Part shown: one piece after another, positions 1-8,013 of the stretch
How the letters are laid out: each line of letters starts with the position of its first letter
Position numbering within the stretch: position 1 is the stretch's first letter
DNA from: Actinomycetospora soli
GTDB taxonomy: Bacteria > Actinomycetota > Actinomycetes > Mycobacteriales > Pseudonocardiaceae
NCBI RefSeq assembly: GCF_021026295.1
Contig: NZ_JAJNDA010000022.1
Span: 1 to 64,000 of the forward strand
Length of the DNA stretch: 64,000 nt
Direction of reading: 5' to 3'
Notes under the pieces: generated by a model
Database searches by the model: none
Seen by the model: only the letters and a program-made list of their open reading frames with translations
What the model was told of the DNA's origin: nothing
Position numbers and translations under genes: made by a program

Positions 1-43
1 CCGCGGCGTCGTTGGCGACCGACTGAAGATCTTCGTCGTTCAC
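1..43 (-). CDS. 5' end of an unidentified gene running off the left edge
   Basis: A GTG at 41-43 (minus strand) opens a frame that stays open to the window edge; about 14 residues are visible (VNDEDLQSVANDAA). A strong ribosome site, GGGAAGGA (plus-strand complement at 51-58), lies about 8 bases before the GTG, and codon third positions are mostly G or C, as in the real genes here. Too little is visible to name a product. The gene points away from the IS remnant, so that junction probably lies in its promoter region. An in-frame ATG at about 66 is a less likely start because it has no ribosome site. Confidence 0.4.
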   Translation of the reverse strand, partial: MNDEDLQSVANDAA

Positions 44-65
44 TGGGACGTCCTTCCCGACCACC

Positions 66-779
66 ATGCCCGGCACGGAAGTCGATCTTGGTCCGTCCGC
101 TGCTTACACGGTTGCCGTGACACGCCCCCTCGCGGCCTGCCTGCAACGCGAGGTCGCCGCCCGCGAGGCCCATGGCGGGGAGAGCCGGGTCCGCGCCGCC
201 CGATTCCCCGCGCGAAAGTCGCTGGAGGACTTCGACGTCGAGCACCAGCGCTCGCTCAAGCGCGAGACCCTGGCCCACCTCGGGACCCTGGACTTCATCG
301 CGAACAAGGACAACGTGGTGTTCCTCGGCCCGCCGGGCACCGGCAAGACCCACCTCGCGGTCGGGCTCGGGGTCCGGGCCTGCCAGGCCGGGCACCGCAC
401 CGCGTTCGCCACCGCCGCCGAGTGGGTCGCCCGCCTTGCCGAGGCCCACCACGCCAACCGGCTGCAGGACGAGCTGGTCAAGCTCGGCCGGGTCCCGCTG
501 CTGATCATCGACGAGGTCGGCTACATCCCGTTCGAAGCCGAGGCCGCGAACCTGTTCTTCCAGCTCGTCTCCTCGCGCTACGAACAGGCCAGCCTGATCG
601 TCACCTCCAACAAACCCTTCGGACGCTGGGGTGAAGTGTTCGGCGACGACGTCGTCGCCGCCGCAATGATCGACCGGCTGGTCCACCACGCCGAGGTCGT
701 GTCCCTCAAGGGCGACAGCTACCGCCTCAAGGACCGCGACCTCGGCCGCGTCCCCGCCGCCGGCAAGACCGACGACTAG
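66..779 (+). pseudogene. istB: IstB-like ATPase helper of an IS21-family element, N-terminally truncated
   Basis: IstB is the AAA+ ATPase that helps the IS21 transposase (IstA) select and commit to targets. From about residue 22 (LAACLQREVAAREAH) the frame matches the family: Walker A GPPGTGKTH near residue 88, Walker B LLIIDEVGYI near 145, the SNKPFGRWGEVF block and the C-terminal MIDRLVHHAEV block. The first 21 residues do not resemble IstB, and the usual roughly 45-residue N-terminal segment is missing, so the 5' end appears replaced by flanking DNA. No istA is seen upstream. The ATPase core is intact on paper, but with no partner transposase and a broken N-terminus the gene is probably dead. 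Confidence 0.85.
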
Positions 780-850
780 CTAGATCAACAACCGCAGAGG
801 GGTCCGTTTTCGGCCGTCGCCAGAGGGTCCAGATTCAGGCGCCGTTGACA
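129..850 (+). mobile_element. IS21-family remnant with right end preserved
   Basis: IstB homology starts near 129. The right end after istB carries two similar direct motifs, AGAGGGGTCCGTTTTCGG near 796 and AGAGGGTCCAGATTCAGG near 822, like the repeated transposase-binding sites in IS21-family ends. The likely outer end is the CA at 849-850 (minus strand TGTCAACGGCGCC). The left end and istA are absent, so this is a deletion remnant rather than a complete element. The left boundary is inferred from where protein similarity starts and is uncertain by some tens of bases. Confidence 0.65.
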
Positions 851-880
851 TCAGCTCGGCGGCAGCTCCGCGACTGATAG

Positions 881-1246
881 CCAGGCAGCCGATGCGTCTC
901 CGGGCCTGCCACATGCACCTCTCGCCAGCCCCTCGCGAGGTGTACACCAGGCATCCTGATGCGCCTCGCGGCCTGCCTCATGTGCCTCTCGCGCGACGGG
1001 CCCGCGGCCAGCCCCTCGCGAAGTGCACACCAGGCATCCCGATGCGTCTCAAGACCTACCTCATGTCACTTTCGCGCCCGACCGGTGCATCGACGTCGCG
1101 CTCAGCTCGGCGACTGGTACGTCAGGCAGCCCCTCGGGGGGCCCGGGACCAGTCCCATGTACCGCTCGCCGGCCCTTCGCGAGGTGCACACCGGGCAGTT
1201 CAGCGGGCCCCAGGAGCTGCCTCATGTACATCTCGCGACCAAGAAC
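881..1246. repeat. Degenerate repeat array (unit about 80 bp) with inverted arms; gene-free region
   Basis: The 780-1324 stretch has no convincing gene. Beyond the IS end it holds imperfect copies of a block containing CCAGCCCCTCGCGAGGTG, an ACACCAGGCAT segment, GATGCGTCTC, and CTGCCTCATGTACCTCTCGC. The CCCTCGCGA element recurs near 929, 1012 and 1173, that is at about 80 and 160 bases. Within units, TGCACCTCTCGC (914-925) and GCGAGGTGTACA (935-946) face each other and could pair as a hairpin; similar arms recur near 978-1030 and 1178-1236. Frames open across it, but they have low-complexity content and no family similarity. Confidence 0.6.
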
Positions 1247-1280
1247 GCAGGCGACCAGAGAAGCCCCCGTACACACACGA

Positions 1281-1312
1281 AGGGCCCCTCCCGCCGCAGC
1301 AGGAGGGGCCCT
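1281..1312. terminator. Hairpin terminator downstream of ctaF
   Basis: Perfect 11-bp inverted repeat AGGGCCCCTCC / GGAGGGGCCCT with a 10-base loop, just beyond the stop of ctaF. It has no U-run, as is common in actinobacterial terminators. Confidence 0.7.
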
Positions 1313-1324
1313 CGGGGTCGAACG

Positions 1325-1723
1325 TCAGTGGGCCTCGGGGCCCGCGTGGTACTCGAAGACCAGGCCGCAGATCGTCACGATCATGAAGATGCCCGCGAGC
1401 ACGATCAGCCACCACTGGTAGATGGCCAGGCCCAGCCCGGTCAGCGCGACACCGCCGGCCACACCGAGCGGCCAGTAGCTGCCCGGGCTGAAGAAGCCGA
1501 TGTCGCCGGCGCCGTCGGAGACCTCCGCCTCCGGGTTGTCCTCCGGGCGCTCCTCGAGGCGCCGGGCGACGAACCGGAAGTACGTGCCGATGATGAGGGT
1601 GAGGCCACCGGTCAGCGTCAGCGCGACGATGCCCACCTCCTCGCCCGACAGCACGCCGTAGACGATCGCGCAGACGAAGCAGAAGACGGTCAGGATTTCG
1701 AAGATCCGGGACTCGACCTTCAT
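1325..1723 (-). CDS. ctaF: Cytochrome c oxidase subunit IV (CtaF)
   Basis: This is the small actinobacterial subunit IV of the aa3-type cytochrome c oxidase, a membrane component of the cytochrome bcc-aa3 supercomplex. The 132-residue protein has four hydrophobic segments, two in the first 50 residues (ILTVFCFVCAIVYGVLS, then IVALTLTGGLTLIIGTYF) and two near residues 82-125, separated by an acidic loop (RPEDNPEAEVSDGAGD). Length and topology match the family. GAGAGGAG lies about 10 bases before the ATG. It follows ctaC by 31 bases on the same strand, as in mycobacteria, so the two are probably co-transcribed. Confidence 0.92.
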   Translation of the reverse strand: MKVESRIFEILTVFCFVCAIVYGVLSGEEVGIVALTLTGGLTLIIGTYFRFVARRLEERPEDNPEAEVSDGAGDIGFFSPGSYWPLGVAGGVALTGLGLAIYQWWLIVLAGIFMIVTICGLVFEYHAGPEAH

Positions 1724-1754
1724 CGCCGAGTGCTCCTCTCAGCTGCCGTGACCA

Positions 1755-2714
1755 TCAGAACGCCAGGCGGTCGGTCGGGTTCGGGTTGAACGGCCGCGTG
1801 GTGGTCGCGGTGGGCGAGCAGAGCTCCCCGCAGTTCATCTGCTGCAGCGCCTCGGCGGCCGAGTACGGCTGCCGGGTCTGCGGGTTCAGCGACTGCCGGA
1901 GCTGCATGTACTGGTCGAACAGGTTGCCCGGCAGGGCGCGGACCTCGAAGTTCATCATGGAGTGGTACGAGCCGCAGTACTCCGCGCACCGGCCCACGAA
2001 GGAGCCCGGGCGCTCGATGCGCTCGATGACCCAGGTGTTCTTCTGGTCGTTCTTCTCCGGCTCCGGCAGCACGTCGCGCTTGAACAGGAACTCGGGGACC
2101 CAGAACGAGTGGATGACGTCCTCGGCGTGCTGGGTGAACGAGATCGGCCGGTCGGTCGGCAGGACGAGGAGCGGGACGTCCTCGGTGGTGCCGACGGTGG
2201 CGACGGGCGTGCCGTTCGGCGTGCGCGCCTCGGGGTAGGCGAACTCCCAGTTCCACTGGAAGGCGACCACGTCGACCTTGAGCTCGTTGCCGGCCGGCTG
2301 GCGGTCGACCACGTTCTGCACGACGACGGTGAAGTAGAAGAGCACCGCGACGATCACCAGCGGGATGACCGTGAGCACCAGCTCGAGCGGCAGGTTGTAC
2401 TGGAACTGCCGCGGCAGCTCGGACGCGCCGGCCTTGCGGCGGTGGAACGCGACGGTCCAGGCGGTCAGGCCCCACACGATGACGCCGACGACGAGCGCGG
2501 CGATCGCGGACCAGGTCCACAGCTCGCGCATCATCCCGGCCTCGGGGGTGACACCCACGGGCCAGCCGAAGCGGATGGCGTCCTGGAACGAGCAGCCCGT
2601 GGCCGTGAGCGCCGTGACGACGGCGAGACCGGTGAGCTGTGCGGCTCGCGTCAGACGTCGCCGCCGGGTGGTCGACACCTCCCCGGCCTGGGCAAGACTC
2701 CCTGCTCGGCGCAC
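1755..2714 (-). CDS. ctaC: Cytochrome c oxidase subunit II (CtaC), lipoprotein
   Basis: Subunit II carries the dinuclear CuA centre that takes electrons from cytochrome c. The CuA ligand motif CAEYCGSYHSMMNF is present near the C-terminus, after two transmembrane helices (AIAALVVGVIVWGLTAWTV and LVLTVIPLVIVAVLFYF). The N-terminus has an Arg-rich n-region, a hydrophobic stretch and the lipobox LTATGC, so the mature protein is probably a lipoprotein. The start is uncertain. I chose the GTG at 2714 because GAGGAGG lies 10 bases upstream; the GTG at 2678 abuts its only candidate ribosome site, and the ATG at 2834 would add an unlikely leader. Divergent from asnB. Confidence 0.9.
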   Translation of the reverse strand: MRRAGSLAQAGEVSTTRRRRLTRAAQLTGLAVVTALTATGCSFQDAIRFGWPVGVTPEAGMMRELWTWSAIAALVVGVIVWGLTAWTVAFHRRKAGASELPRQFQYNLPLELVLTVIPLVIVAVLFYFTVVVQNVVDRQPAGNELKVDVVAFQWNWEFAYPEARTPNGTPVATVGTTEDVPLLVLPTDRPISFTQHAEDVIHSFWVPEFLFKRDVLPEPEKNDQKNTWVIERIERPGSFVGRCAEYCGSYHSMMNFEVRALPGNLFDQYMQLRQSLNPQTRQPYSAAEALQQMNCGELCSPTATTTRPFNPNPTDRLAF

Positions 2715-2865
2715 TGCTGGTTGCCCTCCTCGAGGCCGTGCGACCTGGGTGTTCGACGCGCTGCCGCCCACCCGAGGTCCGGACACGCGGAGCCTAGCCG
2801 AGCTGACTCCTACGCGCTGTCGGAGGGGCGCCACGGGCGGGTCCGAGGGTGTCGGACCCCGTCGC

Positions 2866-2871
2866 CATACT
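2866..2871 (+). promoter_or_regulatory. -10 element for leaderless asnB
   Basis: CATACT ends 7 bases before the GTG at 2879, so transcription would start at or next to the start codon. No ribosome site is visible, which supports a leaderless transcript. Confidence 0.5.
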
Positions 2872-2878
2872 GGCTGAC

Positions 2879-4801
2879 GTGTGCGGGCTGATGGGGTGGA
2901 TCACCACCGAGCGGACGGGAGCACGACACGCCCAGGATCTCGAGGCGGCGCTGCCCTGCATGCGCCACCGGGGTCCCGACGAGGCGGGGACGTGGTCCGA
3001 CGAGGACGTCGCCCTGGGCTTCGCGCGGCTGTCGATCATCGACGTCGAGGGGTCGCACCAGCCGCTGGAGTTCGACGGCGGGCGCTACCGGATCATCTTC
3101 AACGGCGAGATCTACAACTACCTCGAGCTGCGCGAGGAGCTCGCGCGCGACCACGGGGTCACCTTCGCCACCGAGGGCGACACCGAGGCGATCGTGGCGG
3201 CGTACTCGGTGTGGGGCGCCGACGCGGTGCCGCGACTGCGCGGGATGTTCACGTTCCTCATCTGGGACACCGTCGAGCGTGTCCTGTTCGGCGCCCGGGA
3301 CCCGTTCGGCATCAAGCCGCTGTTCTTCGCCGCGGGCGCACACGGTGTGGCCTTCAGCAGCGAGAAGAAGTGCCTGCTCGAGGTGCTCGAGCCGCTCGGG
3401 GCGTCGTCGGCGGCGCCCGACCCCGAGGCCCTGCAGCACTACCTGACGCTGCAGTACGTCCCCGAGCCCGCGACGCTGCACCGTGGCGTACGACGGCTCG
3501 AGTCGGGCTGCTCGTTCACCATCTCCCCCGGCGAGCCGATCGCCGTGCAGCGCTACTTCACCCCGCGCTTCGACGAGCGCCCGATCCCCCGCGGCGACGC
3601 CGCGGAGGAGACCCGCCGGCACGAAGAGATCACCGAGGTGCTGCGGGACTCGGTCGCGAAGCACATGCGCGCGGACGTCACCGTCGGCGCCTTCCTCTCC
3701 GGCGGCATCGACTCCACCGCGATCGCGGCCCTCGCCCGCGAGCACAACCCGGACCTGATCACGTTCACCACCGGGTTCGAGCGCGCCGGCTACTCCGAGG
3801 TCGACGTCGCCGCCGAGTCGGCGCACGCCATCGGGGTGCAGCACGTGGTGAAGACGGTCACCGCGCAGGAGATGATGGACGCGCTCCCGCTGATCGTCTG
3901 GTACCTCGACGACCCGGTGGCCGACCCGGCGCTGGTCCCGCTCTGGTTCGTGGCCCGCGAGGCCCGCAAGCACGTCAAGGTCGTGCTCTCCGGGGAGGGC
4001 GCCGACGAGCTCTTCGGCGGCTACACCATCTACAAGGAGCCGCTCTCGCTCGCGCCGTTCGACGCGCTGCCGGGCGCGGTCCGCAAGCTCGCCGGGGCGC
4101 TCAGCGAGAAGCTGCCCACCGGCATGCGCGGCAAGGACCTGCTGCGGCGCGGCGCGCTGCCGCTGGAGCAGCGCTACTACGGCAACGCCCGGAACTTCTT
4201 CCCGGCCCAGCTCGCCGACGTCCTGCGTTCCTACGACGACGAGCTCTCCCACGTCGACGTGACGGCCTCGTTCTACGAGGGCTCGCGCGACTGGAGCCCG
4301 GTGGCGCGGATGCAGCACGTCGACCTCTTCACCTGGCTGCGCGGCGACATCCTGGTCAAGGCCGACAAGATGACGATGGCCAACTCGCTGGAGCTGCGGG
4401 TGCCGTTCCTGGACCCCGAGGTCTTCCGGGTCGCCTCCGCCCTGCCGACCGACCAGAAGATCGCGCACGGCACCACCAAGTACGCCCTGCGCCGGGCGAT
4501 CGAGGGCATCGTGCCGCCGCACGTGCTGCACCGCCGCAAGCTCGGGTTCCCGGTGCCGATCCGCCACTGGCTGGCGACCGACATGCTCGACTGGGCGCGC
4601 GGGATCGTCCGCGAGTCGCAGACCGACGCGATCCTCGACAAGGCGGCCGTCCTGCGTCTGATCGACGAGCACCGCAGTGGCCCGGTGGACCACTCGCGGC
4701 GCATCTGGACGCTGCTGGTCTTCATGCTCTGGCACGGCATCTTCGTCGAGCAGCGCATCCGTCCCGAGATCCCCGCGCCGGTGTACCCGGTCTATGCGTG
4801 A
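2879..4801 (+). CDS. asnB: Asparagine synthase (glutamine-hydrolysing)
   Basis: Makes asparagine from aspartate, ATP and glutamine. The start is fixed by chemistry: GTG at 2879 puts cysteine (CGLMGW) at position 2, the N-terminal nucleophile of the class II glutaminase domain exposed after Met removal. The glutaminase domain contains RHRGPDEAG and FNGEIYNYLELR. The C-terminal synthetase domain holds the ATP pyrophosphatase loop LSGGIDSTAIA near residue 280 and the VLSGEGADELFGGY block. At 640 residues it matches actinobacterial AsnB. An upstream in-frame ATG at 2849 would bury the catalytic Cys and is rejected. Confidence 0.95.
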   Translation: MCGLMGWITTERTGARHAQDLEAALPCMRHRGPDEAGTWSDEDVALGFARLSIIDVEGSHQPLEFDGGRYRIIFNGEIYNYLELREELARDHGVTFATEGDTEAIVAAYSVWGADAVPRLRGMFTFLIWDTVERVLFGARDPFGIKPLFFAAGAHGVAFSSEKKCLLEVLEPLGASSAAPDPEALQHYLTLQYVPEPATLHRGVRRLESGCSFTISPGEPIAVQRYFTPRFDERPIPRGDAAEETRRHEEITEVLRDSVAKHMRADVTVGAFLSGGIDSTAIAALAREHNPDLITFTTGFERAGYSEVDVAAESAHAIGVQHVVKTVTAQEMMDALPLIVWYLDDPVADPALVPLWFVAREARKHVKVVLSGEGADELFGGYTIYKEPLSLAPFDALPGAVRKLAGALSEKLPTGMRGKDLLRRGALPLEQRYYGNARNFFPAQLADVLRSYDDELSHVDVTASFYEGSRDWSPVARMQHVDLFTWLRGDILVKADKMTMANSLELRVPFLDPEVFRVASALPTDQKIAHGTTKYALRRAIEGIVPPHVLHRRKLGFPVPIRHWLATDMLDWARGIVRESQTDAILDKAAVLRLIDEHRSGPVDHSRRIWTLLVFMLWHGIFVEQRIRPEIPAPVYPVYA

Positions 4802-4901
4802 CGTGGGCAGGACAACGATCGGGCTGTCGGAGCAGCGTCGTTCACCTACGGTGATGCGTTGATCCGTAGCGAGTAGTCAACCGAGAGGATTCTCCGGCCC
4901 G

Positions 4902-5891
4902 ATGGACGTACTGGGGATCGGCAACGCCATCGTCGACGTGCTCACGCAGACCGACGACGACACCATCACCGCCTTCGACCTGCCGAAGGGGGGCATGACG
5001 CTCGTCGACCAGGACCAGGCGGAGTCGCTGTACGCGAAGGCCGGACAGACCACCGAGCGGTCCGGTGGCAGTGTCGCCAACTCCATCGCCATCGCGGCCG
5101 CGCTCGGCTCCGACGCGGGCTACGTCGGCAAGGTGCACGACGACCAGCTGGGCACCTCGTTCACGGAGTCCATCCGCAGCCACGGCGTGAGCTTCCGCAC
5201 GCCGGCGCTCACCGAGGGCCCGTCCACCGCGCGCTGCCTGGTGCTCGTGACGCCCGACGGCGAGCGCACGATGGGCACCTACCTGGGCGCGTGCACCGCG
5301 CTCGGCCCGTCCGACATCGACCAGGACGAGGTCGCCGGCTCGGCGGTCACCCTGATCGAGGGCTACCTGGCCGACACCGAGCACGCCCGGCAGACGATCG
5401 GCAAGATCATCGACGCGTCGGCCAAGAGCGAGGCCAAGGTCGCGCTGAGCCTGTCCGACGCACTGTGCGTCGAGCGGCACCGTGAGTACTTCCGCGAGCT
5501 CGCCGCCGCGAACATCGACATCATCGTCGCCGACGAGGACGAGGTCGCGGCGCTGGTCGGGGACGACGCCATCGAGTCGCTGCTGAGGGACCGGGGCGGC
5601 AACTGCGAGATCGTGGCCGTCACCCACGGCGCCAAGGGCTCCACGATCTACGCGACCGGCGGGGTGCGCCACGAGATCGAGTCGCGCCCGGCCGACGAGC
5701 TGGTCGACACCACCGGCGCGGGCGACGCCTACGCCGGCGGGTTCCTCCACGGCATCACCCACGGCCTCGACCTCGACGTCGCGGGCCGGGTGGGCTCGGT
5801 GGCCGCGTCGCACGTGGTCGCCCAGCTCGGGGCGCAGCCGCCGGAGAACCTGAAGGCCAAGGTCGCGCAGGACGTGCCGCAGGCCGGCTGA
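4902..5891 (+). CDS. PfkB-family sugar/nucleoside kinase, probably adenosine kinase
   Basis: A 329-residue ribokinase-fold kinase that phosphorylates a nucleoside or sugar. It has the N-terminal GIGNAIVDVL motif, GGSVANSIAIAAALG in the substrate-binding region, and the PfkB signature DTTGAGDAYAGGFL near residue 268 with the catalytic Asp in GAGD. The neighbouring asnB and the position match the mycobacterial adenosine kinase gene (Rv2202c), though here it is on the same strand as asnB. Substrate is inferred from synteny and the PfkB subtype, not proven. A GAGAGGATT ribosome site precedes the ATG. Confidence 0.82.
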   Translation: MDVLGIGNAIVDVLTQTDDDTITAFDLPKGGMTLVDQDQAESLYAKAGQTTERSGGSVANSIAIAAALGSDAGYVGKVHDDQLGTSFTESIRSHGVSFRTPALTEGPSTARCLVLVTPDGERTMGTYLGACTALGPSDIDQDEVAGSAVTLIEGYLADTEHARQTIGKIIDASAKSEAKVALSLSDALCVERHREYFRELAAANIDIIVADEDEVAALVGDDAIESLLRDRGGNCEIVAVTHGAKGSTIYATGGVRHEIESRPADELVDTTGAGDAYAGGFLHGITHGLDLDVAGRVGSVAASHVVAQLGAQPPENLKAKVAQDVPQAG

Positions 5892-5904
5892 CGCATCGAC
5901 ACCC

Positions 5905-5952
5905 ACGAACGGGCCGTTCGTCACGGACGACCGTGACGGGCGGCCCGTTCGT
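5905..5952. terminator. Hairpin terminator between convergent genes (first)
   Basis: Outer arms ACGAACGGGCCG (5905-5916) and CGGCCCGTTCGT (5941-5952) pair perfectly; inner GTCACGG/CCGTGAC extends the structure. It lies just after the PfkB kinase stop. Confidence 0.75.
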
Positions 5953-5980
5953 CGTCGGTGCACGGCCCCCGGAACGACGA

Positions 5981-6010
5981 GAGCCCCGGTCCGCAGCGGG
6001 ACCGGGGCTC
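5981..6010. terminator. Hairpin terminator between convergent genes (second)
   Basis: Perfect 12-bp arms GAGCCCCGGTCC / GGACCGGGGCTC with a 6-base loop, 14 bases before the stop of the ErpA-type gene on the other strand. Together with the preceding hairpin it insulates the two convergent genes. Confidence 0.75.
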
Positions 6011-6024
6011 GTCGTCGGGAACGA

Positions 6025-6381
6025 TCAGTTGAAGCTGTCGCCGCAGGCGCACGACCCCGTGGCGTTCGGGTTGTCGATGGTGAAGCCCTGCTTGTCGATG
6101 GTGTCGACGAAGTCGATGGTGGCGCCCTGCACGTACGGCGCGCTCATGCGGTCGACGGCCACCTTGAGGCCGGCGAAGTCGCGGAAGAGGTCGCCGTCGA
6201 GGGTGCGGTCGTCGAAGAACAGCTGGTAGCGCAGACCGGCGCAGCCCCCGGGCTGCACGGCGATGCGCAGGTGCATGTCGTCACGGCCCTCCTGGTCCAA
6301 CAGGGCCTTAGCCTTGCTCGAGGCCGCGTCGCTGAGCTCGACGCCGTGCTCCTCGGTCTTGGTGGGGTTCTCGACGGTCAT
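6025..6381 (-). CDS. erpA: Iron-sulfur cluster insertion protein, ErpA/HesB type
   Basis: An A-type carrier that delivers Fe-S clusters to apoproteins such as lipoyl synthase and respiratory enzymes. The 118-residue HesB/IscA domain contains all three conserved cysteines: one in PGGCAG and two in the C-terminal GSCACGDSF. The start is the ATG at 6381, with GGGAG four bases upstream; the longer frame from 6420 adds an unrelated leader. It matches Rv2204c in the syntenic block. LipA in this window is a plausible client. Confidence 0.9.
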   Translation of the reverse strand: MTVENPTKTEEHGVELSDAASSKAKALLDQEGRDDMHLRIAVQPGGCAGLRYQLFFDDRTLDGDLFRDFAGLKVAVDRMSAPYVQGATIDFVDTIDKQGFTIDNPNATGSCACGDSFN

Positions 6382-6549
6382 GGTTCTCCCTGAGCTCCCG
6401 ATGCGTTTCGCGCCGTGCAACCCCGCCGGGCGGCGGGATGTTCCCGCCCGGCGCGGCCCCGTCGTCTCCGAAGGGTCCTCCCGACGACGGCGGGACGCGG
6501 CTCGCCTGCGATCTCCATGGTGTCACATCGCGGGCGCTCCCATCACGTC

Positions 6550-6723
6550 TCAGGAGGTCCCGGTGGCGCGCGGCACGGCCACGTGGTGCCAGCGGGACCC
6601 GCGGACGAGGGCGAAGGCCGCCACGACCAGCATCCACGTCACCTGCCACCCGGTCCCGAGGACGAGCGCGGGAACCCCGGTGACCACCACCAGCAGGACG
6701 AGTCCGTCGACGTGGTCGTCCAT
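6550..6723 (-). CDS. Small two-helix membrane protein (57 aa)
   Basis: Short frame starting MDDHVDGLVLLVVV and ending VPRATGTS. Two hydrophobic stretches, LVLLVVVTGVPALVLGT and VTWMLVVAAFALV, are separated by two or three residues and followed by basic RGSRWHH, suggesting a membrane hairpin. The start lies 9 bases after the stop of the glycerate kinase remnant on the same strand, so the two are probably one transcript. GGGACGTC precedes the ATG as a weak ribosome site. I do not recognise a family. The case rests on codon-like third-position G/C, the clean membrane pattern and the tight spacing. Confidence 0.55.
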   Translation of the reverse strand: MDDHVDGLVLLVVVTGVPALVLGTGWQVTWMLVVAAFALVRGSRWHHVAVPRATGTS

Positions 6724-6732
6724 GACGTCCCC

Positions 6733-7275
6733 TCACTCCGGGGGGTCGTCCTCCCCGGGTCGCGGCCCCGGCACGAGGGGTTCGGGACGCGGCGGCGGCA
6801 GCATCTCCGGCCGCAGGTCCGACCGGCCGCGGCGGCCGCCCCAGTGGACCGCGATCCCCTCGGCCAACGTCGTGAGGGTGCCCGAGGGATCGGCCATCGA
6901 CGCCTCGACCGAGCCGGCCTCCGCGGCCGTGCCGTACGCCCCGTGGATCCCGGCCTCGAACGCGACGCGCGCACCGACGTGGACCTGCCCCGCCAGCACC
7001 ACGCACGGGACCGAGCGGGCCATGGCGGCGGCCGCGAGGGCGGCGACGGCGGTGTCGCGCAACGACCGGAACTCGAGGCTGCCCTCGCCGGTGACGACGA
7101 GGTCCGGCAGTTCCTCCTCCGGCGCCATCTCCAGGGTGTGGGCCGCCTCGCCGACCGGGGACCGCCGGATCTCGTCGGCGGTGGCCCCGCGGGTCCAGCC
7201 CTCCGCGATCGCCGTCGCGGCCTGGTCACCGGTGAGGGTGCCGCGGAACGCGTCCGGCGCGATGAGCACGCGCAT
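6733..7275 (-). pseudogene. Glycerate kinase remnant with large internal deletion
   Basis: Bacterial glycerate kinases of this family (mycobacterial counterpart Rv2205c) are about 360 residues. This frame is 180. It keeps the N-terminal strand MRVLIAPDAFRGTLTGDQAA and helix, then jumps at about residue 38 directly to the C-terminal block PDLVVTGEGSL...VVLAGQVHVGARVAFEAG. Some 200 or more residues of the centre, including the glycine-rich and substrate regions, are missing. The frame is uninterrupted and the C-terminus has a Pro/Arg tail (PEPLVPGPRPGEDDPPE). It is unlikely to be an active kinase: either a decaying gene or a repurposed short protein. Confidence 0.7.
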
Positions 7276-7353
7276 GTCCCGCACCGTAGGGCCCCGGCGC
7301 GCGACCCGCGAGAACCCCTGCTGCGAGGTGTCCGGATGCTGCGCCGGGTGTCC

Positions 7354-7359
7354 TATCCT
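7354..7359 (+). promoter_or_regulatory. -10 element for the DUF3043 gene
   Basis: TATCCT ends 6 bases before the GTG at 7366. A GGAGG overlaps the gap, so the gene could be translated from a very short leader or leaderless. Confidence 0.45.
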
Positions 7360-7365
7360 GGAGGC

Positions 7366-8013
7366 GTGAACTTCCTGCGTCGTGGCACGTCCGCCCCCGA
7401 GAGCGCCGTCGCCGACGAGGCCGCCGAGGCCGAGGACGTCGTCGCGGTGGGCGCGCGGCGCAACCAGACGGCGGGCAAGGGCCGCCCGACGCGCTCGCGC
7501 CGGGACGCCGAGGGCCGCAGCCGCGGGCCCGTCGCGCCGGCGCCGAAGACCCAGCGCGAGGCGATGAAGCGCGCGAAGGCGCTGCGCGGGGACAAGACCG
7601 AGCGCCGGCAGGCCGCCGCCGAGCGCCGCAAACGGATGATGGCCGGCGACGACCGCGTGCTCCCGGTCCGCGACCGCGGACCCGTCCGGGCCTACGTGCG
7701 GGACCTCGTCGACTCGCGCCGCCACCTCATGGGCCTGTTCATGCCCCTCGCGATCCTGATCTTCGTCACCGTCGTGATCCCGATCCCGAACATCCAGAAC
7801 ATCGGCAGCCTGCTGTGCCTGTGCATGCTCGCCGCGATGGTCGTGGAGGGCACGCTGCTCGGCCGCCAGATCTCGGCGCGGGCCCGGGCGAAGTTCCCGG
7901 ACGAGGAGATCAAGGGCTTCTCGATGGGCTGGTACGCCTTCACGCGCGCCACCCAGATCCGCAAGCTCCGCATGCCGGCGCCGCGGGTCTCCCCCGGCAC
8001 CCCGGTCGACTGA
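7366..8013 (+). CDS. DUF3043 membrane protein
   Basis: A 215-residue actinobacterial protein (syntenic with Rv2206). The first 120 residues are hydrophilic and rich in Arg, Lys and Ala (KTQREAMKRAKALRGDKTER), likely cytosolic and possibly nucleic-acid or membrane-surface binding. Two transmembrane helices follow (GLFMPLAILIFVTVVIPI and IGSLLCLCMLAAMVVEGTLL), then a conserved tail containing KFPDEEIKGFSMGWYAFTRATQIRKLRMPAP. No function is established for the family. Its stop overlaps the likely cobU start, so it may be co-transcribed with the cobalamin genes. Confidence 0.85.
   Translation: MNFLRRGTSAPESAVADEAAEAEDVVAVGARRNQTAGKGRPTRSRRDAEGRSRGPVAPAPKTQREAMKRAKALRGDKTERRQAAAERRKRMMAGDDRVLPVRDRGPVRAYVRDLVDSRRHLMGLFMPLAILIFVTVVIPIPNIQNIGSLLCLCMLAAMVVEGTLLGRQISARARAKFPDEEIKGFSMGWYAFTRATQIRKLRMPAPRVSPGTPVD

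Noticed and set aside
881-1246. CRISPR array
   Set aside because: Repeats are degenerate along their whole length, without constant repeats separated by unique spacers, and no cas gene is present.
2849-2878. Upstream ATG start for asnB
   Set aside because: It would put ten residues before the catalytic N-terminal cysteine, which must be exposed as residue 2.
2810-4735. A 641-codon minus-strand frame across asnB
   Set aside because: Shadow of asnB; no domain, and it would run over asnB's promoter.
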